From Membranihabitans marinus (lineage in GTDB: Bacteria; Bacteroidota; Bacteroidia; Chitinophagales; Saprospiraceae): a stretch of DNA of 64,000 nt. The position numbers and the translations under genes are program-made. The notes under the pieces were generated by a model. The model saw only the letters and a list, made by a program, of their open reading frames with translations. It made no database searches and had not been told where the DNA came from. The stretch covers positions 231,367-295,366 of the forward strand of contig NZ_JAHVHU010000009.1 of assembly GCF_019802045.1 (NCBI RefSeq), read 5' to 3'. Position 1 is the first letter of the stretch. Every line of letters begins with the position of its first letter. Of this stretch, positions 54,451 through 63,314 are shown in pieces.

Positions 54451-56916
54451 ATGAGATGCACTACAGACATTTTTACCCTAAATCGCTACTATATTTTGAA
54501 ACTCCGAACGCAGTTTTTATTTAGCATGATTTTCTTATTGACTATCCTTACAGGAAGTCATGCCCAATCCAACGAACCTGACTATCCCGGGTTTTTACAT
54601 GACGTAGTTCAAAATACCAATGAGTCGTTTTGGGTTCGCGTTCATGCGGCGGAAGCCCTGTTGTCCAATAATTTTCAACTGGAATCTGATGCAGTCTTTG
54701 ATGAGTTCCTTTCCACGGACGGCGCCGAAAAAATAGGTGCCTACCGGGTGATGGCTCAGAGAAATGCATCAGACAGCCTGTTGGTTGATAGCCTGGGACG
54801 TGAGGTGCTTGCCATATTTCATAATTCCGATGTCTTGCACACACGGTTGGTTGCATTGGAGACCTTGGGAAAACTGGGCCTTACGTATCCAGACCCGGAG
54901 ATTATTGAGATCGCGGGTGCTGAAGAAGGCGGAATAGCGACCATGGCCCAATGGGTTCTGGCCAATTCGGGGTCGGAGGAAGCCATTCACAAATTAGCAG
55001 ATGATCTTTTTTCATTAGATACGCTGCAGTACCGCTACGGGGCCTATGCATTGCGATTTATAGGACAGGTTCCGGAACGGACCTATGAGAAGATGAAGGA
55101 GCGGTATGATTCTATGGAGGAAAACCATCCTTTTCGGGTATATCTGACCAGTGCATTGTGGGTTCATGGGCGACCCGCCGATGCAGAGCAGTGGCTGGAA
55201 GACTTGAAAAGCTATAGTCAAGGTGAAAAATATGAGCGATATGAAGTGTATCAGTCCCTGGCAAGCCGGGGCAGGTCAGATCTTTCTGCGTTTATACGCC
55301 GCGGTTTTAATGATGACGATACGGATGTGAAAATATCTGCTGCGCAGGCGGCTTTGGCCAATGAGCATTTTGCACAAGACCAGATCGGCTGGCTGGATTG
55401 GGTCATTCTGGTATTGTATGCTGTGTTATTGCTGGGGATTGGTTGGGGGTATTCCTTTTACCAGAAGAGTAAAGAAGATTATTTTCTAGGGGGTCGGGAG
55501 GCGAATCCTGTAGTGACTGGTGTTTCGATGTACGTCTCCTTTTTCAGTGCCATTTCTTATCTCGCCGTTGCCGGTGAAGTGATCAAATACGGTCCATTGA
55601 TGGCGTTGACCATTATGTCCGCTGCACCGGTTATATTTATTATTGGCAGCTATTTTATCATTCCGTTTTTTATGAAACTCAAAGTGATCAGCGCTTATGA
55701 GATATTGGAAAAGCCACTAGGCGTCGAGGTTCGTAAAATAGCATCCGTTATATTTTTGGTGACCCGGATCGTCTGGATGGCTCTATTGATTTACCTGGCT
55801 TCGAAAGCCATGGTCGTTATGATGGGGTGGGATGATCAGGTTATATTCCTTATTACGGTGATCTTGGGACTTATTACGATTGTCTACACGACGATGGGTG
55901 GCTTGAAAGCTGTTTTATTGACTGATGTCATCCAATTCATCATTTTGTTACTGGGCGCAGTAATGACGATCGGAATGGTGGCGAATCAGTTTGGGGGCGT
56001 GCGGCAGCTGATCCCGACGACATGGGCGGTACATTGGCCACAAATTGACGTGGTTAACTTTAATCCTTACGTCCGATTGACGGTGTTTTTTGCATTTGTC
56101 AACGCCGTGAGCTGGTGGGTTTGCACCACGGGGTCGGATCAAATGGCCATTCAACGTTTTATTTCGACCAAGAACCTCAAAGCAGCCCGGACTTCATTTG
56201 CAGTGACGCAGGCCGGAAGTATGGTGATGACGCTGCTGCTGTTGTTTGTTGGTTTTTCCGTGATGAAATTTTATGCTGCCAAACCCAACTTGTTGCCAGC
56301 TGGAATTGATGTGACTCAGGACGCTGATTTTCTTTTTCCACATTTTATTGCCAATCAATTCCCCATGGGGATGTCGGGACTGGTGATTGCTGCTTTATTT
56401 TCGGCTTCCATGTCCAGTTTGTCGTCCGGGATCAACAGTACCAGTTCAGTGTTGGCGATTGATTTGTTTCCCCATATCCTGAATAAAGAAAAAGGTACAT
56501 TGACCAGTGTTCGGATCAGCAGTGCGGTGGTTGGAGTGTTGGTTGTGCTGATCAGCTTAATAATTCCTTACGTGCCGGGGAATATCATTGAAGTGACCGC
56601 TAAGACCAATGGGCTGTTTATTGCTCCGTTGTTCAATTTGTTTTTCATGGCCTTGTTTGTGAAATCCATGAAGCCGTTCAGCGTGGTGATGGGATCCGTT
56701 CATGGCCTGTTTGCAGCTTTCACGGTGGCGTTTTGGAACGTGTTGACAGACAATCCGCCCTGGTCTTTTTTGTGGATATTAATCACCTCATTGATTTTTG
56801 CGATATCCAGTACATTTATCCTGAATAGTGTGTTTAAGAATGCCAATCGAAGTCAAAAGAAAATATGGGGCATTGTGTCCGTGTTGCCGTGGATAATGCT
56901 GTATATATTGATGTAA
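54451..56916 (+). CDS. Sodium:solute symporter fused to a periplasmic HEAT-like domain
   Basis: 821 residues. Signal/anchor at the N terminus (TGSHA/Q), then a helical repeat domain without membrane segments (about 45-315; VRVHAAEALLSNN, HTRLVALETLGKLG, DVKISAAQAALANEH), then an SSS/SSF-family transporter (about 318-821, about 13 membrane helices). SSF signatures: DYFLGGREANPVVTGVSMY, YTTMGGLKAVLLTDVIQF and GLVIAALFSASMSSLSSGIN, the Na2-site Ser pair region. SSS family members import sugars, sialic acid and other solutes with Na+. The HEAT domain faces the periplasm and may recruit a substrate-delivering protein. Head of the 54-60.7 kb cluster. Confidence 0.9.
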   Translation: MRCTTDIFTLNRYYILKLRTQFLFSMIFLLTILTGSHAQSNEPDYPGFLHDVVQNTNESFWVRVHAAEALLSNNFQLESDAVFDEFLSTDGAEKIGAYRVMAQRNASDSLLVDSLGREVLAIFHNSDVLHTRLVALETLGKLGLTYPDPEIIEIAGAEEGGIATMAQWVLANSGSEEAIHKLADDLFSLDTLQYRYGAYALRFIGQVPERTYEKMKERYDSMEENHPFRVYLTSALWVHGRPADAEQWLEDLKSYSQGEKYERYEVYQSLASRGRSDLSAFIRRGFNDDDTDVKISAAQAALANEHFAQDQIGWLDWVILVLYAVLLLGIGWGYSFYQKSKEDYFLGGREANPVVTGVSMYVSFFSAISYLAVAGEVIKYGPLMALTIMSAAPVIFIIGSYFIIPFFMKLKVISAYEILEKPLGVEVRKIASVIFLVTRIVWMALLIYLASKAMVVMMGWDDQVIFLITVILGLITIVYTTMGGLKAVLLTDVIQFIILLLGAVMTIGMVANQFGGVRQLIPTTWAVHWPQIDVVNFNPYVRLTVFFAFVNAVSWWVCTTGSDQMAIQRFISTKNLKAARTSFAVTQAGSMVMTLLLLFVGFSVMKFYAAKPNLLPAGIDVTQDADFLFPHFIANQFPMGMSGLVIAALFSASMSSLSSGINSTSSVLAIDLFPHILNKEKGTLTSVRISSAVVGVLVVLISLIIPYVPGNIIEVTAKTNGLFIAPLFNLFFMALFVKSMKPFSVVMGSVHGLFAAFTVAFWNVLTDNPPWSFLWILITSLIFAISSTFILNSVFKNANRSQKKIWGIVSVLPWIMLYILM

Positions 56917-57010
56917 TGCACTGCAATTACTTTGATGAACCGACGAATTAGATTCGGTGTAAGGTTTGGCACCTTATTCTTAGGAGAAAAAATGATCTAA
57001 AATTGAATAA

Positions 57011-57814
57011 ATGATGAGAAGAAGTAAGGTTCTTAATAAATTGAGAAGTGGAGGATTTGCGAATTGCTTTAAAGTAAATATTCCCGACCCCCGAGTCGCT
57101 GAGATTGTTGCATTATCTGGTTTTGACTGTGTCTGGCTGGATCAGGAGCACATCGGTCAGGACTGGTCTGTGATGGCAGCCAGCATTTGGGCAACTAAGT
57201 CCCAGGATGCGGATATCATGGTTCGCATAGCCCGGGGAGGATACAGCGATTACGTACGTCCGCTGGAACTGGATGCCACCGGGATTATGGTCCCGCATGT
57301 GATGGGGGTCGACGATGCCCGGAAGGTCATCGAAATGACCCGGTTCCATCCACAGGGACGTCGGGCACTGGATGGAGGAAACAATGACGCGGCCTATACG
57401 ATGATGGATTTTCATGATTACATCAAAACGGCCAATCGCGAACGTTTTATCGTTCTACAGATTGAAGATCCCGAACCGATGGAAGAAGTTGAAGAAATCG
57501 CGGCCCTGGATGGATTTGATGTGTTGTTCTTTGGTCCGGGAGACTTTAGCCAGGGTATTGGCCACCCTGGTGAATGGGATCATCCCCGCATAGTGGATGC
57601 TCGAAAGCGAATTGCTGAAGTAGCTCATCAGTATGGTAAATTTGCCGGAACAGTGGGAAGTCCTGCAAATTTGGAGGAGCTTAAAACGATGGGGTATGAC
57701 TTTGTCAGTGCCGGAGCCGATGTGATTGGACTGGCGCAGTATTGCCGGGAAATTCGAACAGCATTTGGAAGCGATCCGGAGAAAGAATCGAAGGGCGGCT
57801 ATTTTGAAGGATAA
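57011..57814 (+). CDS. HpcH/HpaI-family class II aldolase
   Basis: 267 residues, the usual length. Motifs: CVWLDQEHIGQDW (Asp/Glu-His base), IMVRIARGGYSDYVRPLELDATGIMVPHV (metal and phosphate region, only part shown as typical), VLQIEDPEPMEEVEEIA with the metal-binding Glu, and FFGPGDFSQGIGHPG with the metal-binding Asp. Retro-aldol cleavage of 2-keto-3-deoxy acids to pyruvate and an aldehyde, cytosolic. With the SDR, aldo/keto reductase and Gfo/Idh downstream, it likely ends an oxidative sugar-acid route. Met2 is an alternative start. Confidence 0.88.
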   Translation: MMRRSKVLNKLRSGGFANCFKVNIPDPRVAEIVALSGFDCVWLDQEHIGQDWSVMAASIWATKSQDADIMVRIARGGYSDYVRPLELDATGIMVPHVMGVDDARKVIEMTRFHPQGRRALDGGNNDAAYTMMDFHDYIKTANRERFIVLQIEDPEPMEEVEEIAALDGFDVLFFGPGDFSQGIGHPGEWDHPRIVDARKRIAEVAHQYGKFAGTVGSPANLEELKTMGYDFVSAGADVIGLAQYCREIRTAFGSDPEKESKGGYFEG

Positions 57815-57893
57815 GTAAAATGCAGCGAATCAGAAATACGACATATGAACGTGTCCTAGACAAAAAACCGGAGTTGTGGACCATTAATTGGAT

Positions 57894-58847
57894 ATGAAAG
57901 TTATGAAGTACCGTAAACTGGGAAATACAGGTTTGAAAGTCTCCGAAATGGCCTTTGGGAGCGTCGGGATAGGATTGCCTTATGCTAATCAACCCATGCC
58001 CTCCAAAGCGGATGCTATTCATCTGTTGAGAAAATCGCTGGAGGAAGGAATCAATTTTTATGATACAGCCCGGATGTATGGCACCAGTGAATCAATCATC
58101 GGAGCAGCTTTTGCCGGAAAGCGGGATCAGGTGATATTATCTACCAAATCAGTCCACTTTTTGAACGAGGACGGTACTTTGCCTGCGGAAAATGAACTTC
58201 GATCGACCATACGTACATCGCTGGAAGAAAGCTTACAGGCGCTCCGAACGGATTATGTGGATGTATTTATGCTCCATCAGGCCAATGAGGAGATCCTACG
58301 CAGCGAGGTCGTTCAATCCATTTTTTCAGCACTTCGATCGGAAGGCCTGGTCCGCTTTATCGGTGCTTCAACGTATGAACCCGAAGAGAGTCGGATGTGC
58401 ATCGAATCGGGGGTGTGGGATGTGATTCAGATGCCCTTGAATTTACTGGATCAACGTCACCTTCAGGCACTTAATCTGGCGGAGCAAAACGGAGTGGGTG
58501 TTATTATCCGGTCTGTATTGTTCCGGGGAATGCTGACGGGACGGCCCGTTTCACTGCATCCCGACCTGGAGGAGGTGGAGTCGCATATCGCACAACTTGA
58601 GCAATGGAATACTGGACGCTACCCTGATTTGCTGACCCTGGCCGTAAAATATGTGCTGTCCTACCCGGCGGTATCTGCTGCCTTAATTGGAATGGACAGA
58701 ATGATTCATCTGACAAAAGCACTGGAGGTCGTGCGAGAGAATGAATTGGATGAAGCGGTACGGGGTGAAGTGGAAGCTAGGGCATTTAAAAACCCCGATT
58801 TTTTAAACTTAAATCAATGGATCAAAAAAGGATGGCTAAAAAATTAG
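57894..58847 (+). CDS. Aldo/keto reductase
   Basis: 317 residues from ATG 57894 (a TTG 6 nt earlier is unnecessary). TIM-barrel with the full catalytic tetrad: Asp and Tyr in FYDTARMYG, Lys in ILSTKSV, His in FMLHQAN. Opening MKYRKLGNTGLKVSEMAFG is the classic family start. NAD(P)H-dependent reduction of sugars or aldehydes in the cytosol. Its 3' end overlaps the next Gfo/Idh gene by up to 31 nt, so the two are translationally coupled. Confidence 0.9.
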   Translation: MKVMKYRKLGNTGLKVSEMAFGSVGIGLPYANQPMPSKADAIHLLRKSLEEGINFYDTARMYGTSESIIGAAFAGKRDQVILSTKSVHFLNEDGTLPAENELRSTIRTSLEESLQALRTDYVDVFMLHQANEEILRSEVVQSIFSALRSEGLVRFIGASTYEPEESRMCIESGVWDVIQMPLNLLDQRHLQALNLAEQNGVGVIIRSVLFRGMLTGRPVSLHPDLEEVESHIAQLEQWNTGRYPDLLTLAVKYVLSYPAVSAALIGMDRMIHLTKALEVVRENELDEAVRGEVEARAFKNPDFLNLNQWIKKGWLKN

Positions 58848-59776
58848 GTAGTGATCAGGAACTAAAATTGGGAATCATCGGTATGAGTCCCGGGAATGCG
58901 CACCCGTATTCCTGGTCTTCGATTATTAACGGGGTGTATGATGGTGCGGAAATAAACCGGATCGGGTATCCGGGTGTCACCGATTATCTGGATAAGTATC
59001 GGGATGATTTAGGAATCGATGGAGCAAAGGTGACCCATGTATGGGCGCAAAAAGCAGAGATCACGCAAAGTATAGCCAAGTCTTCGGGGATTGCGCACCA
59101 GGTCAATCATTTTACAGACATGATCGGCGAGGTAGATGCAGTTATCCTGGCTCGTGATGACCCGGAACATCACCGGAAGATGGCAGAACCTTTTATTAAA
59201 GCGGGCGTACCGATATTTATCGACAAACCGCTGGCTGCTAATCTGGAAGATCTGGAGTATTTTACGCGGGCTGAGGCGGAAGGTAAATGGATCATGTCTT
59301 GTTCTTCCATGCGGTACGCTCCGGTCGTAGAGGAATCTCGTAGTAAGATTAAAAACTTGGGAAAAATTCCCCTCGTGACGGCGGTCGGTAAAAAGGACTG
59401 GCTGAAATATGGTGTTCATATGCTGGAGGCTGTTTTTTCATTGGTGGATGATCCGATACCCGCTTCTGTGTGGTCTGTCGGAGAACCGGATAAAGCCATT
59501 GTCCGGGTGAAATTTAAAAACGGGACCTTGGTTACGGCCCATCTCTTTCAGGATATTGCATCCACATTTCAGGTTACTGTGTTCGGGCAGAATAATTTTA
59601 TTCATTGCGATTTCAACAACAGCTATACCATGTTCCGGGCAAACCTCGAAGAATTCATTCGGGGCTTGCGGGCAGGAAAATCATTGTTGCCCTATGAGAA
59701 AACATATCATGTGGTTCGAGCGGTGATCGCAGGATTGGAAAGCATGGAATCGGGTGAGGAGGTATTTTTGAATTAA
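58817..59776 (+). CDS. Cytosolic Gfo/Idh/MocA oxidoreductase
   Basis: 319 residues, no signal peptide. Nucleotide site LGIIGMSPGNAH is a degenerate GxGxxG; family motifs VILARDDPEHHRKMAEPFI and FIDKPLAANLEDL (the EKP motif reads DKP, as in the exported protein at 46852). Start could instead be Met6 (58832), which shortens the overlap with the aldo/keto reductase. Probably an NAD(P)-linked sugar or inositol-like dehydrogenase in the same catabolic route. It closes a tightly packed pair and is followed by a hairpin. Confidence 0.87.
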   Translation: MDQKRMAKKLGSDQELKLGIIGMSPGNAHPYSWSSIINGVYDGAEINRIGYPGVTDYLDKYRDDLGIDGAKVTHVWAQKAEITQSIAKSSGIAHQVNHFTDMIGEVDAVILARDDPEHHRKMAEPFIKAGVPIFIDKPLAANLEDLEYFTRAEAEGKWIMSCSSMRYAPVVEESRSKIKNLGKIPLVTAVGKKDWLKYGVHMLEAVFSLVDDPIPASVWSVGEPDKAIVRVKFKNGTLVTAHLFQDIASTFQVTVFGQNNFIHCDFNNSYTMFRANLEEFIRGLRAGKSLLPYEKTYHVVRAVIAGLESMESGEEVFLN

Positions 59777-59782
59777 AATGAG

Positions 59783-59802
59783 GGTGCGTGGCCTCATGCA
59801 CC
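59783..59802 (+). terminator. Hairpin after the Gfo/Idh gene
   Basis: GGTGCGTG-gcct-CATGCACC forms eight pairs (one G-T) around a tetraloop, 6 nt past the stop. Followed by an A/T-rich stretch rather than a clean T-run. Plausible terminator or mRNA-end stabiliser. Confidence 0.4.
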
Positions 59803-59908
59803 AAACCTTAAATTTACCAGGCTATGAAACCTGACAGTGTTTGACAGACATAATTTAAGCATTATCGAGTGAATAATACTCGTAATCAATACTTTAAAAG
59901 CACTTTAG

Positions 59909-59923
59909 AAACCTGTCAGGTTT
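59909..59923. repeat. Palindrome AAACCTGTCAGGTTT
   Basis: Near-perfect 15-nt palindrome, preceded at about 59827 by the related AAACCTGACAG. It lies upstream of the SDR start at 59953, inside an in-frame but probably untranslated extension. Such AAACCTG/CAGGTTT repeats are common intergenic elements in Bacteroidota. Confidence 0.5.
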
Positions 59924-59952
59924 GGCTAGAACCTGAAATAAAAACACAAATC

Positions 59953-60729
59953 ATGAATGTATTAGATATGTTTCGTCTCGATGGTCAGGTGGCCCTGGTC
60001 ACAGGAGGGGCCGGTATTTTGGGCCAATCCATTGTGACCGGTCTGGCTGAAGCTGGTGCTGAAGTAATTACTGCATCGCGCAGCAGGGCATCTGGAGAAG
60101 AATTAGCAAACGAACTGGAAAAAGAAGGATTGACGATTCATGTGATGACCTATGACCAGTCTGATCATGACTCTATCGTCGGACTAAAAAAGCAGATTGC
60201 TGACGAGTTTGGTAGATTGGACATTTTCGTCAATAATGCGGTGGCGCGCCCCATGAAATCCTATGATGGTTCCATCGAAGACATGGATTTATCGATGCGG
60301 GTCAATGCAACGGGTGCCATCGATATCCTGCGGGAGATGTCGGCCTTGATGGCCGAGGGCTCCGGCGGAAGTATCATCAACATCAGTTCCATGATGGGAA
60401 TGTTTGGGCCGGATTTGTCCAATTATGAAGGGACGGACATGGGAACTCCACCGCCGGATTATTTTTTCCATAAAGGAGGTATGATCAATCTGACCCGGTA
60501 TTTTGTGCGGGTGCTGGCCGGGCAGAATATCCGGGTGAACACCGTATCACCGGGCGGAATTTTTACTCACCAGCCGGAACGGTTCCTCGAAAACTATTGT
60601 AAAAAGGTACCCCTTGGAAAATTGGCGGATGCCGATGATTTTAAAGGAGTCATTGTTTTGCTGGCTTCCGATGCCGGCGCCTATATCAATGGCGAGAATA
60701 TACTGGTCGATGGCGGATTGTGGAGCTAA
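59953..60729 (+). CDS. Short-chain dehydrogenase/reductase
   Basis: 258 residues from ATG 59953. A longer frame from 59869 includes a repetitive palindrome and is rejected. Classical SDR: cofactor motif VTGGAGILG, DIFVNNAVARP (NNAG-like), Ser in NISSMMGMFGPD, catalytic YxxxK as Tyr-Phe-Phe-His-Lys in PPDYFFHKGG and the C-terminal INGENILVDGGLWS. Oxidoreductase on a sugar or sugar acid, such as a gluconate- or fuconate-type dehydrogenase. Last gene of the symporter-aldolase cluster. Confidence 0.9.
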   Translation: MNVLDMFRLDGQVALVTGGAGILGQSIVTGLAEAGAEVITASRSRASGEELANELEKEGLTIHVMTYDQSDHDSIVGLKKQIADEFGRLDIFVNNAVARPMKSYDGSIEDMDLSMRVNATGAIDILREMSALMAEGSGGSIINISSMMGMFGPDLSNYEGTDMGTPPPDYFFHKGGMINLTRYFVRVLAGQNIRVNTVSPGGIFTHQPERFLENYCKKVPLGKLADADDFKGVIVLLASDAGAYINGENILVDGGLWS

Positions 60730-60842
60730 CTCCGAATACAGTGGTGCGTGGCACTTTGAGCAGAGCTTGTGGCCAGAGTAAGTGCCCGAACCTAATTGAC
60801 AAAACATCGATAGTAAATTTTCTATTTAGGGTTGGGGGTGAA

Positions 60843-60920
60843 TTAGAACAACTGGAATTGACGACGTATTTCTACATCGGTTCCCAATCTTCCGATAATC
60901 TGTACTAGGTGCCTTATCAA
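60843..60920 (-). pseudogene. Fragment of a second ssb gene
   Basis: Minus-strand frame from TTG 60918-60920 encodes LVQIIGRLGTDVEIRRQ and stops at 60843-60845. Compare residues 7-20 of the intact SSB encoded 480 bp away: QVQIIGRLGGEVELR. DNA identity includes CCAATCTTCCGATAAT in both (about 60885 and 61726). Only the N-terminal strand remains and no ATG is present. Interpreted as a decayed partial duplication. Confidence 0.65.
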
Positions 60921-61093
60921 TCAACTTCTGCCAAATTTTGACAAGAAATGGACATAAAAAACCACTGCACCCCTGTAGCGGCTCCAAATTCCATGTGGGG
61001 CAAGCTGGTTTTAACTGATGAAAGACGGCGAATGAATTCGCTGGTACAGGGGCTTCTGCTCATGTTTATCCGGCAGCTCGCTCCTCTTACAGA

Positions 61094-61253
61094 ATACCAT
61101 TTGTATTTGATAATGCCGTATAAGATTTTGTAAATATTCAAAGATTGTCGAGGAAAAAACGAAGGTATAGCTGGAGTTACACCGAGTATTTTTGACGAAG
61201 AGAATCGAAGAATATTTCGGAATATATGCGGCGATTATGAATTCAAATGGTAT
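61094..61253. repeat. MITE-like element, copy B (160 bp)
   Basis: Second copy of the element at 54125-54285, same orientation, same terminal inverted repeat ATACCATTTG. Between the copies lie the symporter, HpcH aldolase, aldo/keto reductase, Gfo/Idh and SDR genes. It also separates the ssb fragment from the intact ssb. Confidence 0.7.
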
Positions 61254-61343
61254 AAGTTCTTCGTTTCAATGCAGCACCCGTGAGAAACGAAAAACGCTGA
61301 TAGATTCCAGGACTGATCTCAAGCCAAAACCACTGCACCCCTC

Positions 61344-61387
61344 CAGACTCACGAATCAGCTGGCAAACGCAGCGATTCGTGAGTCTG
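61344..61387. terminator. Perfect 14-bp hairpin downstream of ssb
   Basis: CAGACTCACGAATC (61344-61357) pairs perfectly with GATTCGTGAGTCTG (61374-61387), loop 16 nt. It starts 11 nt beyond the ssb stop (minus strand). On the minus strand no clean T-run follows, so it may be a termination/stability hairpin or a dyad repeat element. Confidence 0.5.
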
Positions 61388-61397
61388 CCAGATGCTT

Positions 61398-61766
61398 TCA
61401 TGAGGCAACCTTTTCTCCTTCCCGAACCTGTCGCGGTGATGCAATAAATAAAAACTGGTCCGCTACAATCTCCGTAATGTACTGCATTCCCTTATCTTTG
61501 TTTTCATAACTATGGGTTGACAAGCGGCCCTGAATCATGACTTCATCGCCGGTGTGCAATACCTTGGCCATGTTCTCTGCGGTAAAGCCCCAGGCCACCA
61601 CGCGGAACCAATCTGTGTTTTCAACTTTTTCACCCTGGCTATTGGTGAAATACCGGTTGACGGCCACATTAATATTGGCCACCTTCTTGTCATTGGATGT
61701 GGTACGCAATTCTACTTCACCCCCCAATCTTCCGATAATTTGCACTTGGTTTCTTACATTTCTCAT
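61398..61766 (-). CDS. ssb: Single-stranded DNA-binding protein, short form
   Basis: 122 residues, OB-fold SSB: NQVQIIGRLGGEVELRT, NINVAVNRYF, DWFRVVAWG, AENMAKVLHTGDEVMIQGRL and YITEIVADQFLFI. It ends REGEKVAS and lacks both the disordered linker and the acidic DDxPF-type tail that recruits partner proteins in the main cellular SSB. Probably an accessory SSB, of the kind found on mobile elements or as a second genomic copy. Solitary, with phased decamer repeats about 85 bp upstream. Confidence 0.92.
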   Translation of the reverse strand: MRNVRNQVQIIGRLGGEVELRTTSNDKKVANINVAVNRYFTNSQGEKVENTDWFRVVAWGFTAENMAKVLHTGDEVMIQGRLSTHSYENKDKGMQYITEIVADQFLFIASPRQVREGEKVAS

Positions 61767-61849
61767 AACGTTAGAATTTTAAATATGAAATAATATTCAC
61801 AAGGTAGATCCGGGACATCCGAATTATCGAAGTTTAAACGATTACTTGC

Positions 61850-61889
61850 GTTTGTACCCGTTTGTAAACGTTTGAAAACGGTTATTCGG
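61850..61889. repeat. Phased 10-bp direct repeats upstream of ssb
   Basis: Four consecutive decamers: GTTTGTACCC, GTTTGTAAAC, GTTTGAAAAC, GGTTATTCGG (the last degenerate). The exact 10-nt period puts the CAAACG half-sites on one face of the helix. Likely a protein-binding array controlling ssb, 84 bp upstream of its start. Confidence 0.45.
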
Positions 61890-62042
61890 AAGAGGTGGCC
61901 TGCTATCGGGCGCTAAATTCGAATGATATACACTTCACTTTTTGTTGAAAAGCAAATTGACGCACAAAACCACTTATTATAAAAATTACGGTAACACAAA
62001 TGGCGCATCCTTTCGGATAATTTAAAATGGGTTGCTAATCAA

Positions 62043-62093
62043 CCACTCCATATGGGGTGGCATTATGTCTGATGTACCATTCTAAATGAATGG
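62043..62093 (-). terminator. Two hairpins after the dihaem cytochrome gene
   Basis: CCATTC-taaat-GAATGG (62077-62093) lies directly after the TAG stop, and CCACTCC-atat-GGGGTGG (62043-62060, one G-T pair) follows it. T-runs are poor, so termination is plausible but unproven. Confidence 0.4.
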
Positions 62094-62096
62094 GAC

Positions 62097-63089
62097 CTAC
62101 TGGGGAGTAACCTTATTGTCCGTATGGGTGTATTTGACCACTTCATTCTCTACCGGTTCCAGCGATTGGAGGTAGTCGTATATGGCACTAAGGTCTGAGT
62201 CGGTCATGCCGCCATACTGGATCCACGGCATGATGGTCTGTTCATCGCCCGGATTGACCGCTTCGTGCTGATAGGAAGAGTCTCTGAATTGCTTAAACGC
62301 ATCTATAAACATTTCCCGGGACCATTTTCCAATGCCGGATTCGTGGGGCGTGAGATTGTGGCTGGTCGCTACGATACCTCCTGGCAAGGGAAAGGCCTGT
62401 CCACCCGCTAAATATGTTCCGGTAAACTCGCCCTTTTCCATTTTGGTATGACAATCTCCACAGGAGGCTGCAGTGACCAGGTATTCTCCGTAGGCTATTT
62501 TGTCTGATGGATCTGGCCGGTTCGAAAAAGTGGCTTCCTGCGGAAATGTTCGCATGATGATATTCACCGGAAAATCAGCCTGTGATTTTTCCCGAACTAC
62601 GTCGATGGGTTCCAGGGTCCGGATATAGGCTATCACTGCTTTAATATCTTCTGGATCCATTTTCGCGAAATTGGGCCAGGGCATTACCGGAAATAGGGCT
62701 TGGCCATCTTTTGTGACCCCAGTTGTGATCGCACGGAATAATTCACCATCAGTCCAGTCACCCACACCAGATGGGGTGATGTTCGGGCTGATAAAGCGTC
62801 CGGGGAATCCCATCTTTTGATCAAATATTTCCCCTCCACTCCCTTCTGTGCCTGGTGCGATCGGACCTGCGAATAAGCTATAGTCCCGTTGTGCATGGCA
62901 GTCCATGCACAGCATGACATGATTGGCCAGGTATTCTCCCCGCTCAACCCGTTCCGGAGTTCGTTCGATGGACATTTCCTGGGGCGGAGCTACATTGGGT
63001 TTAGTAACCATAATCCACCCGACAAAGGCCAGGGCTAGTAGTAAAATAACCGAAAGGGCATACAGCAGGTATTTGAAGATGCGTTTCAT
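62097..63089 (-). CDS. Membrane-anchored dihaem cytochrome c
   Basis: 330 residues from ATG 63089 (MKRIFKYLLYAL), chosen over an upstream ATG at 63119 because it gives a clean N-terminal anchor helix (about 5-28). Two cytochrome c domains: CMDCH at 61-65 and CGDCH at 210-214. Distal Met candidates are in FPVMPWPNF and TIMPWIQYGG. Resembles cytochrome subunits of periplasmic alcohol/aldehyde/sugar dehydrogenases, passing electrons to the respiratory chain. Alone here, without a dehydrogenase gene beside it, but it could serve the propeller/HEAT proteins of this window (inference). Confidence 0.9.
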   Translation of the reverse strand: MKRIFKYLLYALSVILLLALAFVGWIMVTKPNVAPPQEMSIERTPERVERGEYLANHVMLCMDCHAQRDYSLFAGPIAPGTEGSGGEIFDQKMGFPGRFISPNITPSGVGDWTDGELFRAITTGVTKDGQALFPVMPWPNFAKMDPEDIKAVIAYIRTLEPIDVVREKSQADFPVNIIMRTFPQEATFSNRPDPSDKIAYGEYLVTAASCGDCHTKMEKGEFTGTYLAGGQAFPLPGGIVATSHNLTPHESGIGKWSREMFIDAFKQFRDSSYQHEAVNPGDEQTIMPWIQYGGMTDSDLSAIYDYLQSLEPVENEVVKYTHTDNKVTPQ

Positions 63090-63314
63090 GAGTTTAGGGC
63101 TTAAATGTAGTGTTATCAATTGCGGTTTAAATATACTAAATAAAGATTAAAAGAAGCATATTATAAACTAAAAACTGCACAAAAACATTTTAGGTGACAT
63201 GTGATTATCTAAATGCGGGCGAATTTGTCCTGAATTTGCTAATTAAAATTCATTTAATATACTTAGTGGTATTCATGTAAATATATTCTGCCAGGTGGTC
63301 TCTATCCGGTTTAT

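Larger units (their letters stand above)
60730..61397. other. Repeat-rich intergenic region, 668 bp
   Basis: Holds a stem GGCACTT/AAGTGCC (60750-60786) after the SDR, an ssb fragment (60843-60920), the second MITE-like copy (61094-61253) and a 14-bp perfect hairpin (61344-61387). The string AAACCACTGCACCCCT occurs at 60959-60974 and again at about 61327-61342. No full gene. Confidence 0.6.
61767..62096. other. Intergenic region, 330 bp, upstream of ssb
   Basis: Includes the phased decamer repeats (61850-61889) and two hairpins near the cytochrome 3' end. Otherwise AT-rich with no coding signal. Confidence 0.5.
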
